DNA of 64,000 bases from positions 4,898,001 to 4,962,000 of the forward strand of contig NZ_CP109460.1 in NCBI RefSeq assembly GCF_036227565.1. Direction: 5' to 3'. This document shows, piece after piece, positions 19,745 through 27,474 of this stretch. Numbering within the stretch: position 1 is the first letter of the stretch; every line of letters starts with the position of its first letter. This stretch comes from Streptomyces sp. NBC_01454 (GTDB taxonomy: Bacteria > Actinomycetota > Actinomycetes > Streptomycetales > Streptomycetaceae). The notes under the pieces are model-generated. The model worked only from the letters and a program-made list of their open reading frames with translations. It had not been told where the DNA came from and searched no databases. The translations under genes and the position numbers were made by a program.

Positions 19745-20338
19745 TCAGGCCTCGGTGGCCTCGCCCGCACCCTCGGCGGCCTCCTCGGCCGGCGCCTCGG
19801 CCTGCGCGGCGATGACCTGCACCACGACGGCGTCGTCCTCGACGGCCAGCGAGGAGCCGGACGGCAGGACGATGTCCTTGGCCAGCACCGAGGCGCCCGC
19901 GTCCAGGCCCTCGACGGAGATGGTGACCGACTCCGGGATGTGGGTGGCCTCGGCCTCGACCGGCAGCGTGTTCAGGACGTGCTCCAGCACGAGCTGGCCC
20001 GGGGCGAGGTCGCCCTCGACGTTGATCGGGATCTCGACGGAGACCTTCTCGCCCTTCTTCACGGCGAGGAAGTCCACGTGGACCAGGAACTGGCGGATGG
20101 CCTCACGCTGCACGGCCTTGGGGATGACCAGCTCGGACTTGCCGTCGAACTCCAGGCGGAGCAGGGCGTTCGGCGTCTTCAGCGCCATCATCAGCGCGTG
20201 GTTGTGGATCGCCACGTGCTGCGGCTCCGCGCCGTGGCCGTAGACGACGGCCGGCACCAGGTCGGCGCGGCGCGCACGGCGGGCGGCACCCTTACCGAAG
20301 TCGGTACGGACCTGGGCGGTGAGCTTGACCTCAGCCAT
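19745..20338 (-). CDS. rplY: 50S ribosomal protein L25 (CTC/TL5 type)
   Basis: 197 residues: an N-terminal L25 beta-barrel that binds 5S rRNA (about 1-95) and the C-terminal TL5/CTC domain (about 100-180), followed by an acidic Ala/Glu tail ([17 protein letters not shown]). The CTC form is a general-stress-type ribosomal protein in Gram-positives. It lies between prs and pth on the minus strand; the leader of about 190 bases contains a long hairpin. Confidence 0.94.
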   Translation of the reverse strand: MAEVKLTAQVRTDFGKGAARRARRADLVPAVVYGHGAEPQHVAIHNHALMMALKTPNALLRLEFDGKSELVIPKAVQREAIRQFLVHVDFLAVKKGEKVSVEIPINVEGDLAPGQLVLEHVLNTLPVEAEATHIPESVTISVEGLDAGASVLAKDIVLPSGSSLAVEDDAVVVQVIAAQAEAPAEEAAEGAGEATEA

Positions 20339-20437
20339 AACGGCACTCCTCGTAACTCAGAAACATCTGGTGGGCGTCACCCGGCCCACGACAGACCTGC
20401 TACGAAGAGCGCGTCGATAACGGACAGCCACCACACA

Positions 20438-20492
20438 GGGCGGCCTCCCTCGCCGAGCAACTCGATGAGTCTACCCGGCCGGGAGGCCGCCC
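20438..20492 (-). terminator. Hairpin between prs and rplY
   Basis: GGGCGGCCTCCC (20438-20449) is exactly complementary to GGGAGGCCGCCC (20481-20492), a 12-bp stem with a 31-base loop, 36 bases after the prs stop. It may end prs transcripts or regulate read-through into rplY. Confidence 0.6.
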
Positions 20493-20528
20493 CAAAGTCG
20501 ATCAGTGCCGGCTAGCGCACCGGCCCGT

Positions 20529-21503
20529 TCACTGCTCCTCGAAGAGGCTCGTCACCGAGCCGTCCTCGAACACCTCACGGAGCGCCCGGGCGATCGTCGG
20601 CGCCATCGACAGCACCGTGATCTTGTCCAGCTCCAGCTCCGACGGCGTCGGCAGGGTGTTGGTGAAGACGAACTCGCTGACCTTCGAATTCTTCAGCCGG
20701 TCCGCGGCCGGGCCGGACAGCACGCCGTGCGTCGCCGTCACGATCACGTCCGAGGCGCCGTTCGCGAACAGCGCGTCGGCGGCGGCGCAGATCGTGCCAC
20801 CCGTGTCGATCATGTCGTCGACCAGGACACACACCCGGTCCTTCACATCGCCGACGACCTCATGAACGGTGACCTGGTTCGCCACGTCCTTGTCGCGCCG
20901 CTTGTGCACGATCGCCAGCGGGGCGCCGAGGCGGTCGCACCAGCGGTCCGCGACCCGCACCCGGCCGGCGTCCGGCGACACCACCGTGAGCTTGTCGCGG
21001 TCCACCTTGGCGCCCACGTAGTCCGCGAGGACCGGCAGCGCGAAAAGATGATCCACCGGGCCGTCGAAGAAGCCCATGATCTGGTCCGTGTGCAGATCCA
21101 CGGTCACCACACGGTCCGCGCCCGCGGTCGCCATCAAATCCGCGATCAGCCGCGCCGAAATCGGCTCCCGGCCACGGTGCTTCTTGTCCTGACGCGCATA
21201 GCCGTAGAACGGCACGACCACGGTGATGCTCCGGGCCGAGGCCCGCTTCAGCGCATCAATCATGATCAGCTGTTCCATGATCCACTTATTGATCGGAGCC
21301 GTGTGGCTCTGAATCAAAAAGCAGTCCGCGCCACGCGCCGATTCCTGATAGCGCACATAGATCTCGCCATTGGCGAAGTCGAATGCCTTCGTCGGGACCA
21401 GGCCCACACCCAGCTGGTGCGCGACCTCCTCGGCAAGCTCGGGGTGGGCGCGGCCGGAGAAGAGCATCAGCTTCTTCTCGCCGGTCGTCTTGATCCCGGT
21501 CAC
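20529..21503 (-). CDS. prs: Ribose-phosphate pyrophosphokinase
   Basis: Makes PRPP from ribose-5-phosphate and ATP for nucleotide, His and Trp synthesis. 324 residues. SGRAHPELAEEVAHQLG opens the first phosphoribosyltransferase-like domain; VVTVDLHTDQIMGFF and the PRPP loop VCVLVDDMIDTGGTICAAA (Asp-Asp-x3-Thr-Gly) mark the active site. It lies 73 bases downstream of glmU and is likely co-transcribed with it, as in many Gram-positives. Confidence 0.96.
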   Translation of the reverse strand: MTGIKTTGEKKLMLFSGRAHPELAEEVAHQLGVGLVPTKAFDFANGEIYVRYQESARGADCFLIQSHTAPINKWIMEQLIMIDALKRASARSITVVVPFYGYARQDKKHRGREPISARLIADLMATAGADRVVTVDLHTDQIMGFFDGPVDHLFALPVLADYVGAKVDRDKLTVVSPDAGRVRVADRWCDRLGAPLAIVHKRRDKDVANQVTVHEVVGDVKDRVCVLVDDMIDTGGTICAAADALFANGASDVIVTATHGVLSGPAADRLKNSKVSEFVFTNTLPTPSELELDKITVLSMAPTIARALREVFEDGSVTSLFEEQ

Positions 21504-21576
21504 AGCAAATCTCCTCGAATCACAGTTTGCGTGCGCTCAACAAAGGTACGCCCCGCACGGCACACCTCTTGCACGA

Positions 21577-23034
21577 TCACCGCTCGCCCTCGGATTCCTG
21601 GCGAGCGGCCGAAGCCGCCTGCGCGGCGGCGCTTCCGGGCCGCTTGCGCGCGACCCAGCCCTCGATATTCCGCTGCTGGCCTCGCGCGACCGCCAGCGAA
21701 CCCGGGGGCACATCCTTGGTGATGACCGAGCCGGCCGCCGTATAAGCGCCGTCCCCGATCGTGACCGGAGCCACAAACATGTTGTCCGAGCCCGTCTTGC
21801 AATGTGATCCGACCGTGGTGTGGTGCTTCGCCTCACCGTCGTAGTTCACAAAGACGCTCGCCGCTCCGATATTGGTGAACTCACCGATCGTGGCGTCTCC
21901 CACATAGGACAGATGCGGCACCTTCGTGCCCTCGCCGATCGTGGCGTTCTTCATCTCCACGTAGGTGCCGGCCTTCGACTTCGGACCGAGATCCGTACCC
22001 GGCCGCAGATATGCGTAGGGGCCGACATTCGCGCCCGCACCGATACGCGCACCCTCCGCGACCGTGAACGAGGCCACCGCGCCCTCGCCCACCGACGTGT
22101 CCGTCAGCCGCGAGTGCGGACCCACCTCGGCGCCGGTGGCGAGGTGCGTGGTGCCCAGCAGCTGGGTCCCCGGGTGCACCGTCGCGTCCGGCTCGAACGT
22201 GACCGACACGTCGATCAAGGTCGACGCCGGGTCCACCACCGTCACCCCGGCCAGCATGGCCCGCTCCAGCAGCCGCTCGTTCAGCAGCACACGCGCCTGG
22301 GCCAGCTGGACACGGTTGTTGATCCCGAGGATCTCGCGGTGATCGGCGGCCACCGCGGCCCCCACGCGGTGCCCGGCCTCGCGCACGATCCCCAGCACGT
22401 CGGTGAGGTACTCCTCGCCCTGGCTGTTGTCCGTGCGCACCTTGCCCAGGGCGTCCACGAGCAGCTGGGCGTCGAAGGCGAACACCCCGGAGTTGATCTC
22501 CCGGATGGCGCGCTGGGTGTCGGTGGCGTCCTTGTGCTCGACGATCGCCGTCACCGCGCCGTGGCCGGCCTCGCGCACGATGCGGCCGTAGCCGGTGGCG
22601 TCGGGGACCTCGGCGGACAGGACCGTGACGGCGTTGCCGTCCGCGGCGTGGGTGGCGCTGAGCCGCTCGAGGGTCGCGCCGGTCAGCAGCGGGGTGTCGC
22701 CGCAGACCACGATCACGGTGCCGTCGAGGGCGACACCGCTCTGGCTCAGCTCCTCCAGGGCCGTGCGGACCGCGTGGCCGGTGCCCTTCTGTTCGTGCTG
22801 CACCGCGGTGCGCACGGCGGGGTCGGTCTCGGCGAGATGGGCCCGCACCTGCTCACGGGCGTGGCCGACGACCACGACGAGGTGTTCGGGGTCCAGCTCG
22901 CGGGAGGCGGCGACGACATGTCCGACGAGGGAGCGGCCGCAGAGGGCGTGCAGGACCTTGGGGGTCGCCGACTTCATGCGGGTGCCCTCACCCGCTGCGA
23001 GAACGACGACGGCTGCCGGGCGGTTGGCGCTCAC
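21577..23034 (-). CDS. glmU: Bifunctional GlcNAc-1-P uridyltransferase / GlcN-1-P acetyltransferase
   Basis: Makes UDP-GlcNAc for peptidoglycan. 485 residues. The N-terminal pyrophosphorylase domain has VVVLAAGEGTRMKS (Leu-x2-Gly-x-Gly-Thr-x-Met) with the following Lys in TPKVLH. The C-terminal left-handed beta helix (about 255-450) has hexapeptide repeats and the acetyltransferase segment VPHLSYVGDATIG. The C-terminus is Arg/Ala-rich and longer than in E. coli. It heads a glmU-prs unit and has tRNA-Gln upstream. Confidence 0.96.
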   Translation of the reverse strand: MSANRPAAVVVLAAGEGTRMKSATPKVLHALCGRSLVGHVVAASRELDPEHLVVVVGHAREQVRAHLAETDPAVRTAVQHEQKGTGHAVRTALEELSQSGVALDGTVIVVCGDTPLLTGATLERLSATHAADGNAVTVLSAEVPDATGYGRIVREAGHGAVTAIVEHKDATDTQRAIREINSGVFAFDAQLLVDALGKVRTDNSQGEEYLTDVLGIVREAGHRVGAAVAADHREILGINNRVQLAQARVLLNERLLERAMLAGVTVVDPASTLIDVSVTFEPDATVHPGTQLLGTTHLATGAEVGPHSRLTDTSVGEGAVASFTVAEGARIGAGANVGPYAYLRPGTDLGPKSKAGTYVEMKNATIGEGTKVPHLSYVGDATIGEFTNIGAASVFVNYDGEAKHHTTVGSHCKTGSDNMFVAPVTIGDGAYTAAGSVITKDVPPGSLAVARGQQRNIEGWVARKRPGSAAAQAASAARQESEGER

Positions 23035-23166
23035 GGGGATGCCCTTCGGCTTCTTGGCTACTTCGGGTGGTGGTCACCCGAAGGATACCGGTGCGTATTG
23101 CAGCCGAAACGCGTGCGGGTCCTGACGTGGTGGTCAGGACCCGGAAATATGCCTGTGGTGCGTCTG

Positions 23167-23238
23167 CTCCCCTGCCAGGACTCGAACCCGGACATAAGGC
23201 ACCAAAAGCCTCAGTGCTGCCAATTACACCACAGGGGA
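23167..23238 (-). tRNA. tRNA-Gln (anticodon UUG)
   Basis: 72 bases. The acceptor arm TCCCCTG (minus strand, from 23238) pairs with CAGGGGA, with discriminator G at 23167. The anticodon loop TTTTGGT gives TTG at positions 34-36, and the T-arm contains GGTTCGAGTCC. The CCA end is not encoded. It lies 132 bases upstream of glmU on the same strand. Confidence 0.95.
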
Positions 23239-23552
23239 TGGTAGGGCGAACCGCCCCGGACAAGATGCCGGTCCGGCCGCTCGGCCACCCACACTATGCC
23301 GTACCACCAGCCGTTGATGCGACGGTATGGGCCCGCGCTGTGCCGCCGCAGTGCCGCGGGCCGGGTCGCGGGGCGGACGTGTTCCCCGCAGCGGTGGGGC
23401 GGGGTGGCGCGCGCGAGTGTACGGGGCGGGCGCTGGGGGATGTCGACAATGTGCGTGAATTTATAGTTCGAGGGAAATCAGGGGATAAGGCCTGGTACTG
23501 GGCTGCGCAACTCCTAGGGATATCCGGCACGGGCGCCCGTAGGCTGGGCGGT
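23239..23552. other. Intergenic region before sensor kinase
   Basis: No gene is seen. The AT-rich stretch at 23455-23470 contains a TATAGT hexamer (23462-23467) that could be a -10 box for the kinase, but no well-spaced -35 is visible. Confidence 0.3.
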
Positions 23553-25055
23553 ATGACCGCGACGGGGGCAAGTGACGAAGGCGTGGGCGCGCGGGGTGCG
23601 CCGGTGAACGGACCGGTGAACGGGCCGTGGTGGTGGGCCCGGCGGCGGAGCGCCGTACTGGATGTGTTTCTGGCGGCGGCATCCGCGCTGGAGTGTGTGT
23701 TCGAGGGAGCGAAATTCGCGGACGAGTCGCAGCTGCCCGAGCTGGTCGGGCTGTTGCTCGGTCTGCTGGCGGGGTCGGTACTGCTGGTGCGACGGCGGTG
23801 GCCGGTGGTGGTGGTGCTGGTCTCGATCGCGGTGATGCCCGCGGAGATGGGCGGGCTGCTGGGCGTGGTGGGGCTGTACACGCTCGCCGCGTCGGACCTG
23901 CCGCGCCGGATCACCGCGCTGCTGGCGGGGATGTCGGTGGTGGGGTCGTGGGTGACGACGTACCTCAACGTGCAGCAGGGGATGGCCGGGCAGCAGGATT
24001 TCCGTCCGCCGCTGTGGTTCGCGCCGGTGACCTCGGTGGCGATGGGGCTGCTGCTGACGGCGCCGCCGGTGCTGTGGGGCCTGTACATCGGCGCCCGGCG
24101 GCGGCTGGTGGAGAGCCTGCGGGAGCGGGCGGACGGCCTGGAGCGGGAGCTGTCGCTGCTGGCCGACCGGGCCGAGGAGCGCGCCGAGTGGGCCCGTAAC
24201 GAGGAGCGCACCCGCATCGCGCGCGAGATGCACGACGTGGTCGCGCACCGGGTGAGCCTGATGGTGGTGCACGCGGCCGCACTGCAGGCGGTGGCGCTGA
24301 AGGACCCGGAGAAGGCGTCGCGGAACGCGGGGCTGGTCGGCGACATGGGGCGCCAGGCGCTGACCGAGCTGCGGGAGATGCTGGGGGTGCTGCGGACGGC
24401 CGAGGGGCCGGCGGTGCGGGGCGCTTCGGCGCCGGCCGCGCCCGAGCGGCTGGCGGCGGTGGCCTCCCGGGCGGGGGCGCAGGTGACGGAGCGGGACCGG
24501 CCGGCGGAGCCGCCCGCGAAGCCGTCCGGGGGCGTGGCCGCAGCCGCGGCGGAGTCCTTGGCCGCCGGCCTGGCGTCCGCCGGGGCACATGTGCCGGAGC
24601 AGCGGGCCGGGGAGGCGGCGGCCGAGGGGCCGCACCTCGCGGAGCTGGCGGATCTGGTGGGGCAGTCCCGGGCGGCCGGCATGGCGGTCGAGCTGATGGT
24701 CGACGAGGACGCCGGGGGCGAGGCGGCGGCCGAGGCCGGGTGCCGCTACGCGGCGCGCGTGGAGCGGACCGTCTACCGCGTGGTCCAGGAAGCGCTCACC
24801 AATGTGCACAAGCACGCGCCGGGTGCGCAGGCGCGGGTGCGGCTGGCGCACCGGGACGGCGAACTCGCGGTCCAGGTGGAGAACGGCCCCGGCGAGAGCG
24901 GCGCCGCCGGCGCCGGGCTGCCGAGCGGCGGCAACGGCCTGGTGGGGATGCGGGAGCGGGTGACGGCGCTGGGCGGCGTCTTCGTCTCCGGCCCGACCGA
25001 GACCGGTGGCTTCCGGGTGTCGGCGGTCCTGCCGGTGTCCTCGGTGGCGGCCTGA
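23553..25055 (+). CDS. Orphan NarL-type sensor histidine kinase
   Basis: 500 residues from the ATG at 23553. Four to five membrane helices lie between about 33 and 183. The HisKA_3 dimerisation domain has His227 (REMHDVVAH). Between it and the ATPase domain is an Ala/Gly/Glu-rich insert of about 80 residues (about 285-365). The HATPase shows YRVVQEALTNVHKHAPGA (N box) and GNGLVGMRERV (G box). No response regulator is adjacent. The orphan LuxR-type regulator at 3802 is of the matching class, but nothing links them. Confidence 0.88.
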   Translation: MTATGASDEGVGARGAPVNGPVNGPWWWARRRSAVLDVFLAAASALECVFEGAKFADESQLPELVGLLLGLLAGSVLLVRRRWPVVVVLVSIAVMPAEMGGLLGVVGLYTLAASDLPRRITALLAGMSVVGSWVTTYLNVQQGMAGQQDFRPPLWFAPVTSVAMGLLLTAPPVLWGLYIGARRRLVESLRERADGLERELSLLADRAEERAEWARNEERTRIAREMHDVVAHRVSLMVVHAAALQAVALKDPEKASRNAGLVGDMGRQALTELREMLGVLRTAEGPAVRGASAPAAPERLAAVASRAGAQVTERDRPAEPPAKPSGGVAAAAAESLAAGLASAGAHVPEQRAGEAAAEGPHLAELADLVGQSRAAGMAVELMVDEDAGGEAAAEAGCRYAARVERTVYRVVQEALTNVHKHAPGAQARVRLAHRDGELAVQVENGPGESGAAGAGLPSGGNGLVGMRERVTALGGVFVSGPTETGGFRVSAVLPVSSVAA

Positions 25056-25065
25056 TCCCGCCGGC

Positions 25066-25620
25066 TCAGCCGGCCGCGTGCGGCGCGAGCCGGGTGGGCC
25101 GGCTGCCCAGCACCAGCATCCCCAGCGCGGCGTCGATGTCGGGCCCCAGGTACCAGTCGCCGGTGTGGTCGAGGCTGTAGACCCGGCCCTCGGCGTCGAT
25201 GGCGAGGGCGGCCTGGCCGTACGTGGTGCCGTCCGGGGCGGTGAGTTCCTCGCGGCCGAGCGGGGCCACATCCGTCTCCAGGGCGCGGCCGAGGTCGCCG
25301 AGGGTGCGGGCGAGGTGGAGGCCGTGCAGGGGGTCGAGCACGAAGGGGGCGGGGGCGATGTGGCGGCCGGGACCCGGGCCGGTGATGTGCAGGGCGCCGA
25401 ATTCGGCCCAGACCTCGACGGCGGCCGGGAAGACGGTGTGGCGGTGGCCCGCGGGCGAGGTGTGGGCGCGCAGGGTGTCGGCCCAGTGTTCCGCCTGCTT
25501 TATGTCCCAGCGGCCGGGGTGCCAGCCGGCGTCCTGGAGCGCGACGTCGACGGCGGCGGGAAACCGGGTGGAGTCGCCGTGGTCGTGGGCGGCGGTGCGG
25601 GGGCCGGGGGTGGTCGGCAT
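25066..25620 (-). CDS. SUKH-3-type immunity-like protein
   Basis: 184 residues from the ATG at 25620. The opening STRFPAAVDVALQDAGWHPGR matches the SUKH-3 pattern (hydrophobic helix, then GWxxGR), followed by a beta-rich core with WAEFGALHITGPG and a late AIDAEGRVYSLDHTGDWYLG. SUKH proteins typically bind and neutralise nuclease or deaminase toxins in polymorphic toxin systems. It starts 8 bases after the stop of the YwqJ-like deaminase gene on the same strand, so it is a likely partner. Confidence 0.75.
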   Translation of the reverse strand: MPTTPGPRTAAHDHGDSTRFPAAVDVALQDAGWHPGRWDIKQAEHWADTLRAHTSPAGHRHTVFPAAVEVWAEFGALHITGPGPGRHIAPAPFVLDPLHGLHLARTLGDLGRALETDVAPLGREELTAPDGTTYGQAALAIDAEGRVYSLDHTGDWYLGPDIDAALGMLVLGSRPTRLAPHAAG

Positions 25621-25628
25621 GGTGACGG

Positions 25629-26141
25629 TCAGCTTCCTGTGGGCGTCGCGCCGACGGGCATGACGCCGAAGTGGGCGAGGAGTGCGTCGCAGGAGCGGCA
25701 CGGCGGGGCGTAACTGCCGTGCCGGGGGTCGCCGTCCTCGCGGATATGGCGTGCGGTGATCTTGGAGTGTTTCAGGGAACGGCGGGCTTCGCCATTGGTC
25801 AGCGGCTTGCGGGAGGCGCGCTTGCCGCGGTTGGCCTCGACGGCGGTGAGGTGGCGGGAGAGCAGGACGGCTTCGGGGCAGCGTCCGGTGAAACGTTCGC
25901 GCTGTGCGGTGGGGAGCGCGTCGAGGAAATCCTGGACCAGGGGGTGGAGCGTGGGCGGCTGTTCCGCCTTGCTCGCGGTGCAGGTGAGGGTTTGTCCGCG
26001 TACTGACAGGGCGGCGCCGACGGTGGGGAGGATGCCGTCGCGGCGGTGGTGGAGGGCGGGCGCGCGATGGGTGTCGGCGGTGCCGCTCCAGCCGATGCGG
26101 GGGTCGCCGGCTGCGTTGTGGTGGCGTGCGGTGGTGCTCAT
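25629..26141 (-). CDS. YwqJ-like deaminase-fold protein
   Basis: 170 residues from the ATG at 26141. The core shows Cys88-Pro-Glu90 (GRCPEAVLLSRHL) and Cys148-x2-Cys151 (PPCRSCDALLAHFG), the zinc and catalytic motifs of the YwqJ clade of nucleic-acid/nucleotide deaminases, in which Cys replaces His. No signal peptide, membrane helix or WXG/LXG trafficking domain is present, so the mode of deployment is unclear. It is followed directly by SUKH-3 and divergent from two more SUKH-containing genes. Confidence 0.75.
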   Translation of the reverse strand: MSTTARHHNAAGDPRIGWSGTADTHRAPALHHRRDGILPTVGAALSVRGQTLTCTASKAEQPPTLHPLVQDFLDALPTAQRERFTGRCPEAVLLSRHLTAVEANRGKRASRKPLTNGEARRSLKHSKITARHIREDGDPRHGSYAPPCRSCDALLAHFGVMPVGATPTGS

Positions 26142-26461
26142 TGTGGTGCTTTCCCTCCCCGAATCCCCGTGGTGCTGGGGGTCCCCCCGCCGAAGGTGGG
26201 GGAGGGTCAGCCTGCCAAATGTGCTGGGTGTTGCGGTAGTCGGGCGGCCTGTCGGCGATCTCACGGGGAGCTGACGGGGCGTCGGCCGCGGGGAAACGCG
26301 GCTGGTCGGCGGGGTGGTGCGCGGGGGGCTCGTGGGTGGTGGGGCGGCGGGTGACATCGGTGTGTCGCCGGGCTGACGTGCGGGGGGACGGGGCGGCGGC
26401 CGGTCCGACGGTACGGCTTAGGCTGTGCCCCAAAGCCAGCTTCAGCCAGGGGGCAACCGCG
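26142..26461. other. Divergent intergenic region of toxin/immunity locus
   Basis: No gene is seen. It holds the GC-rich dyad described separately (26176-26203), and probably both promoters of the divergent pairs. I could not assign -10 or -35 boxes. Confidence 0.35.
26176..26203. repeat. Common Streptomyces-type intergenic palindrome
   Basis: TGGGGGTCCCCCC, a CGAAGG-containing loop, and TGGGGGAGG. This G5TC6...TGGGGGA pattern recurs between genes across Streptomyces genomes as a REP-like element (general knowledge). It lies in the leader of the YwqJ-like gene. Confidence 0.55.
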
Positions 26462-27469
26462 ATGACGACAGGTCCGCAAGGGCTGGGGGCACTCCCCGGC
26501 CCCCGCGCGGCGGGACATGCCGCGCCACCGAACGCGGCCTATGCCGGGCAGGTCGTACATTTTCCGGATCCGGTGCGTGCCGCGCGCTACCCGGCCGGGG
26601 TGCGGATGGACGCCCACGGCTTCCCGGAGTTCACGCCGTACGCGCGCGCCGCGGCGGAGATCGCCGAGCCGCCGGAGGGCTTCGGCGTCGACGAGCTGCG
26701 GCTGACGGACTATGTGTCGGCGAACGCCGCGCTGCACGCGCAGGGGCACGAGCTGTGGATAGATGTGCCGGCGGTGGCCACCCCGCACGGCTGGACCTGG
26801 CATCACGTGGCCGGTACCCGGCGGATGGAGCTGGTGCCGGTCGAGGTGAAGGCGCTGCTGCGGCATCACGGCGGGCTGGCGACGGCCGCGGTGGCGCACG
26901 ACCGGCGCGGCACCCGGCCGTTGCAGGAGACCCGGCCGGCGCACTTCGGGCTGCCGCACCGCGATCTGTCGGTGGGTGAGGAAGCGCTGGCACAGGCCGA
27001 GGAGTCGCTGGGCTACCGGCTGCCGGAGGCCTATCGCGCGTTCCTGAAGGCGGCGGGCGGGTGCGCGCCGGTGGGCGCGGCGCTCGACGCGGAGTTGGGG
27101 CTGCTGGTCGACCAGCCGTTCTTCACGGTGCGCGACGACGCGGCGGTCAACGATCTGGTCTATGTGAACAAGTGCCTGCGGGACCACTTCACCAAGGACT
27201 ACCTGGGGGTGGCGTTCGTGCAGGGCGGGGTGGTCGCGGTGAAGGTGCGCGGCGAGGCGCTCGGTTCGGTGTGGTTCTGCCCGTACGACGACGCGCGGGA
27301 CCAGGACGGCTGGACGGTGCAGGAGCGCGTGGAGCGGCTGCTGTTGCCGTGCGGCGCGGACTTCGACGACTTTCTGCTCCGGCTGGCGGGCAATCCGCCG
27401 GAGCTGGAGACCGTGGCGGACCTGATGGTCGACGGCGGTTTCGCGTACCAGGTTGCGGTGGGGGGCTGA
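26462..27469 (+). CDS. WHH (EndoVII-fold) nuclease domain fused to SUKH domain
   Basis: 335 residues from the ATG at 26462. The N-terminal half ends in GWTWHHVAGTRRMELVPVEV and HHGG (Trp113-His114-His115 and His135/136), the signature of WHH-type HNH/endonuclease VII toxins. The C-terminal half (about 172-320) has the SUKH (SMI1/KNR4) features EESLGYRLPEAYRAFLKAAGG, a WFCPYD strand and FDDFLLRLAG. Such SUKH domains are usually the immunity partner of just this kind of nuclease, so toxin and antidote appear joined in one polypeptide. It is followed 5 bases later by the next gene. Confidence 0.8.
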   Translation: MTTGPQGLGALPGPRAAGHAAPPNAAYAGQVVHFPDPVRAARYPAGVRMDAHGFPEFTPYARAAAEIAEPPEGFGVDELRLTDYVSANAALHAQGHELWIDVPAVATPHGWTWHHVAGTRRMELVPVEVKALLRHHGGLATAAVAHDRRGTRPLQETRPAHFGLPHRDLSVGEEALAQAEESLGYRLPEAYRAFLKAAGGCAPVGAALDAELGLLVDQPFFTVRDDAAVNDLVYVNKCLRDHFTKDYLGVAFVQGGVVAVKVRGEALGSVWFCPYDDARDQDGWTVQERVERLLLPCGADFDDFLLRLAGNPPELETVADLMVDGGFAYQVAVGG

Positions 27470-27474
27470 GCACG

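Noticed and set aside
23436..23475. Full sigma-70-type promoter before the sensor kinase
   Set aside because: TATAGT is present, but the nearest TCGACA-like -35 would be only 13 bases away.
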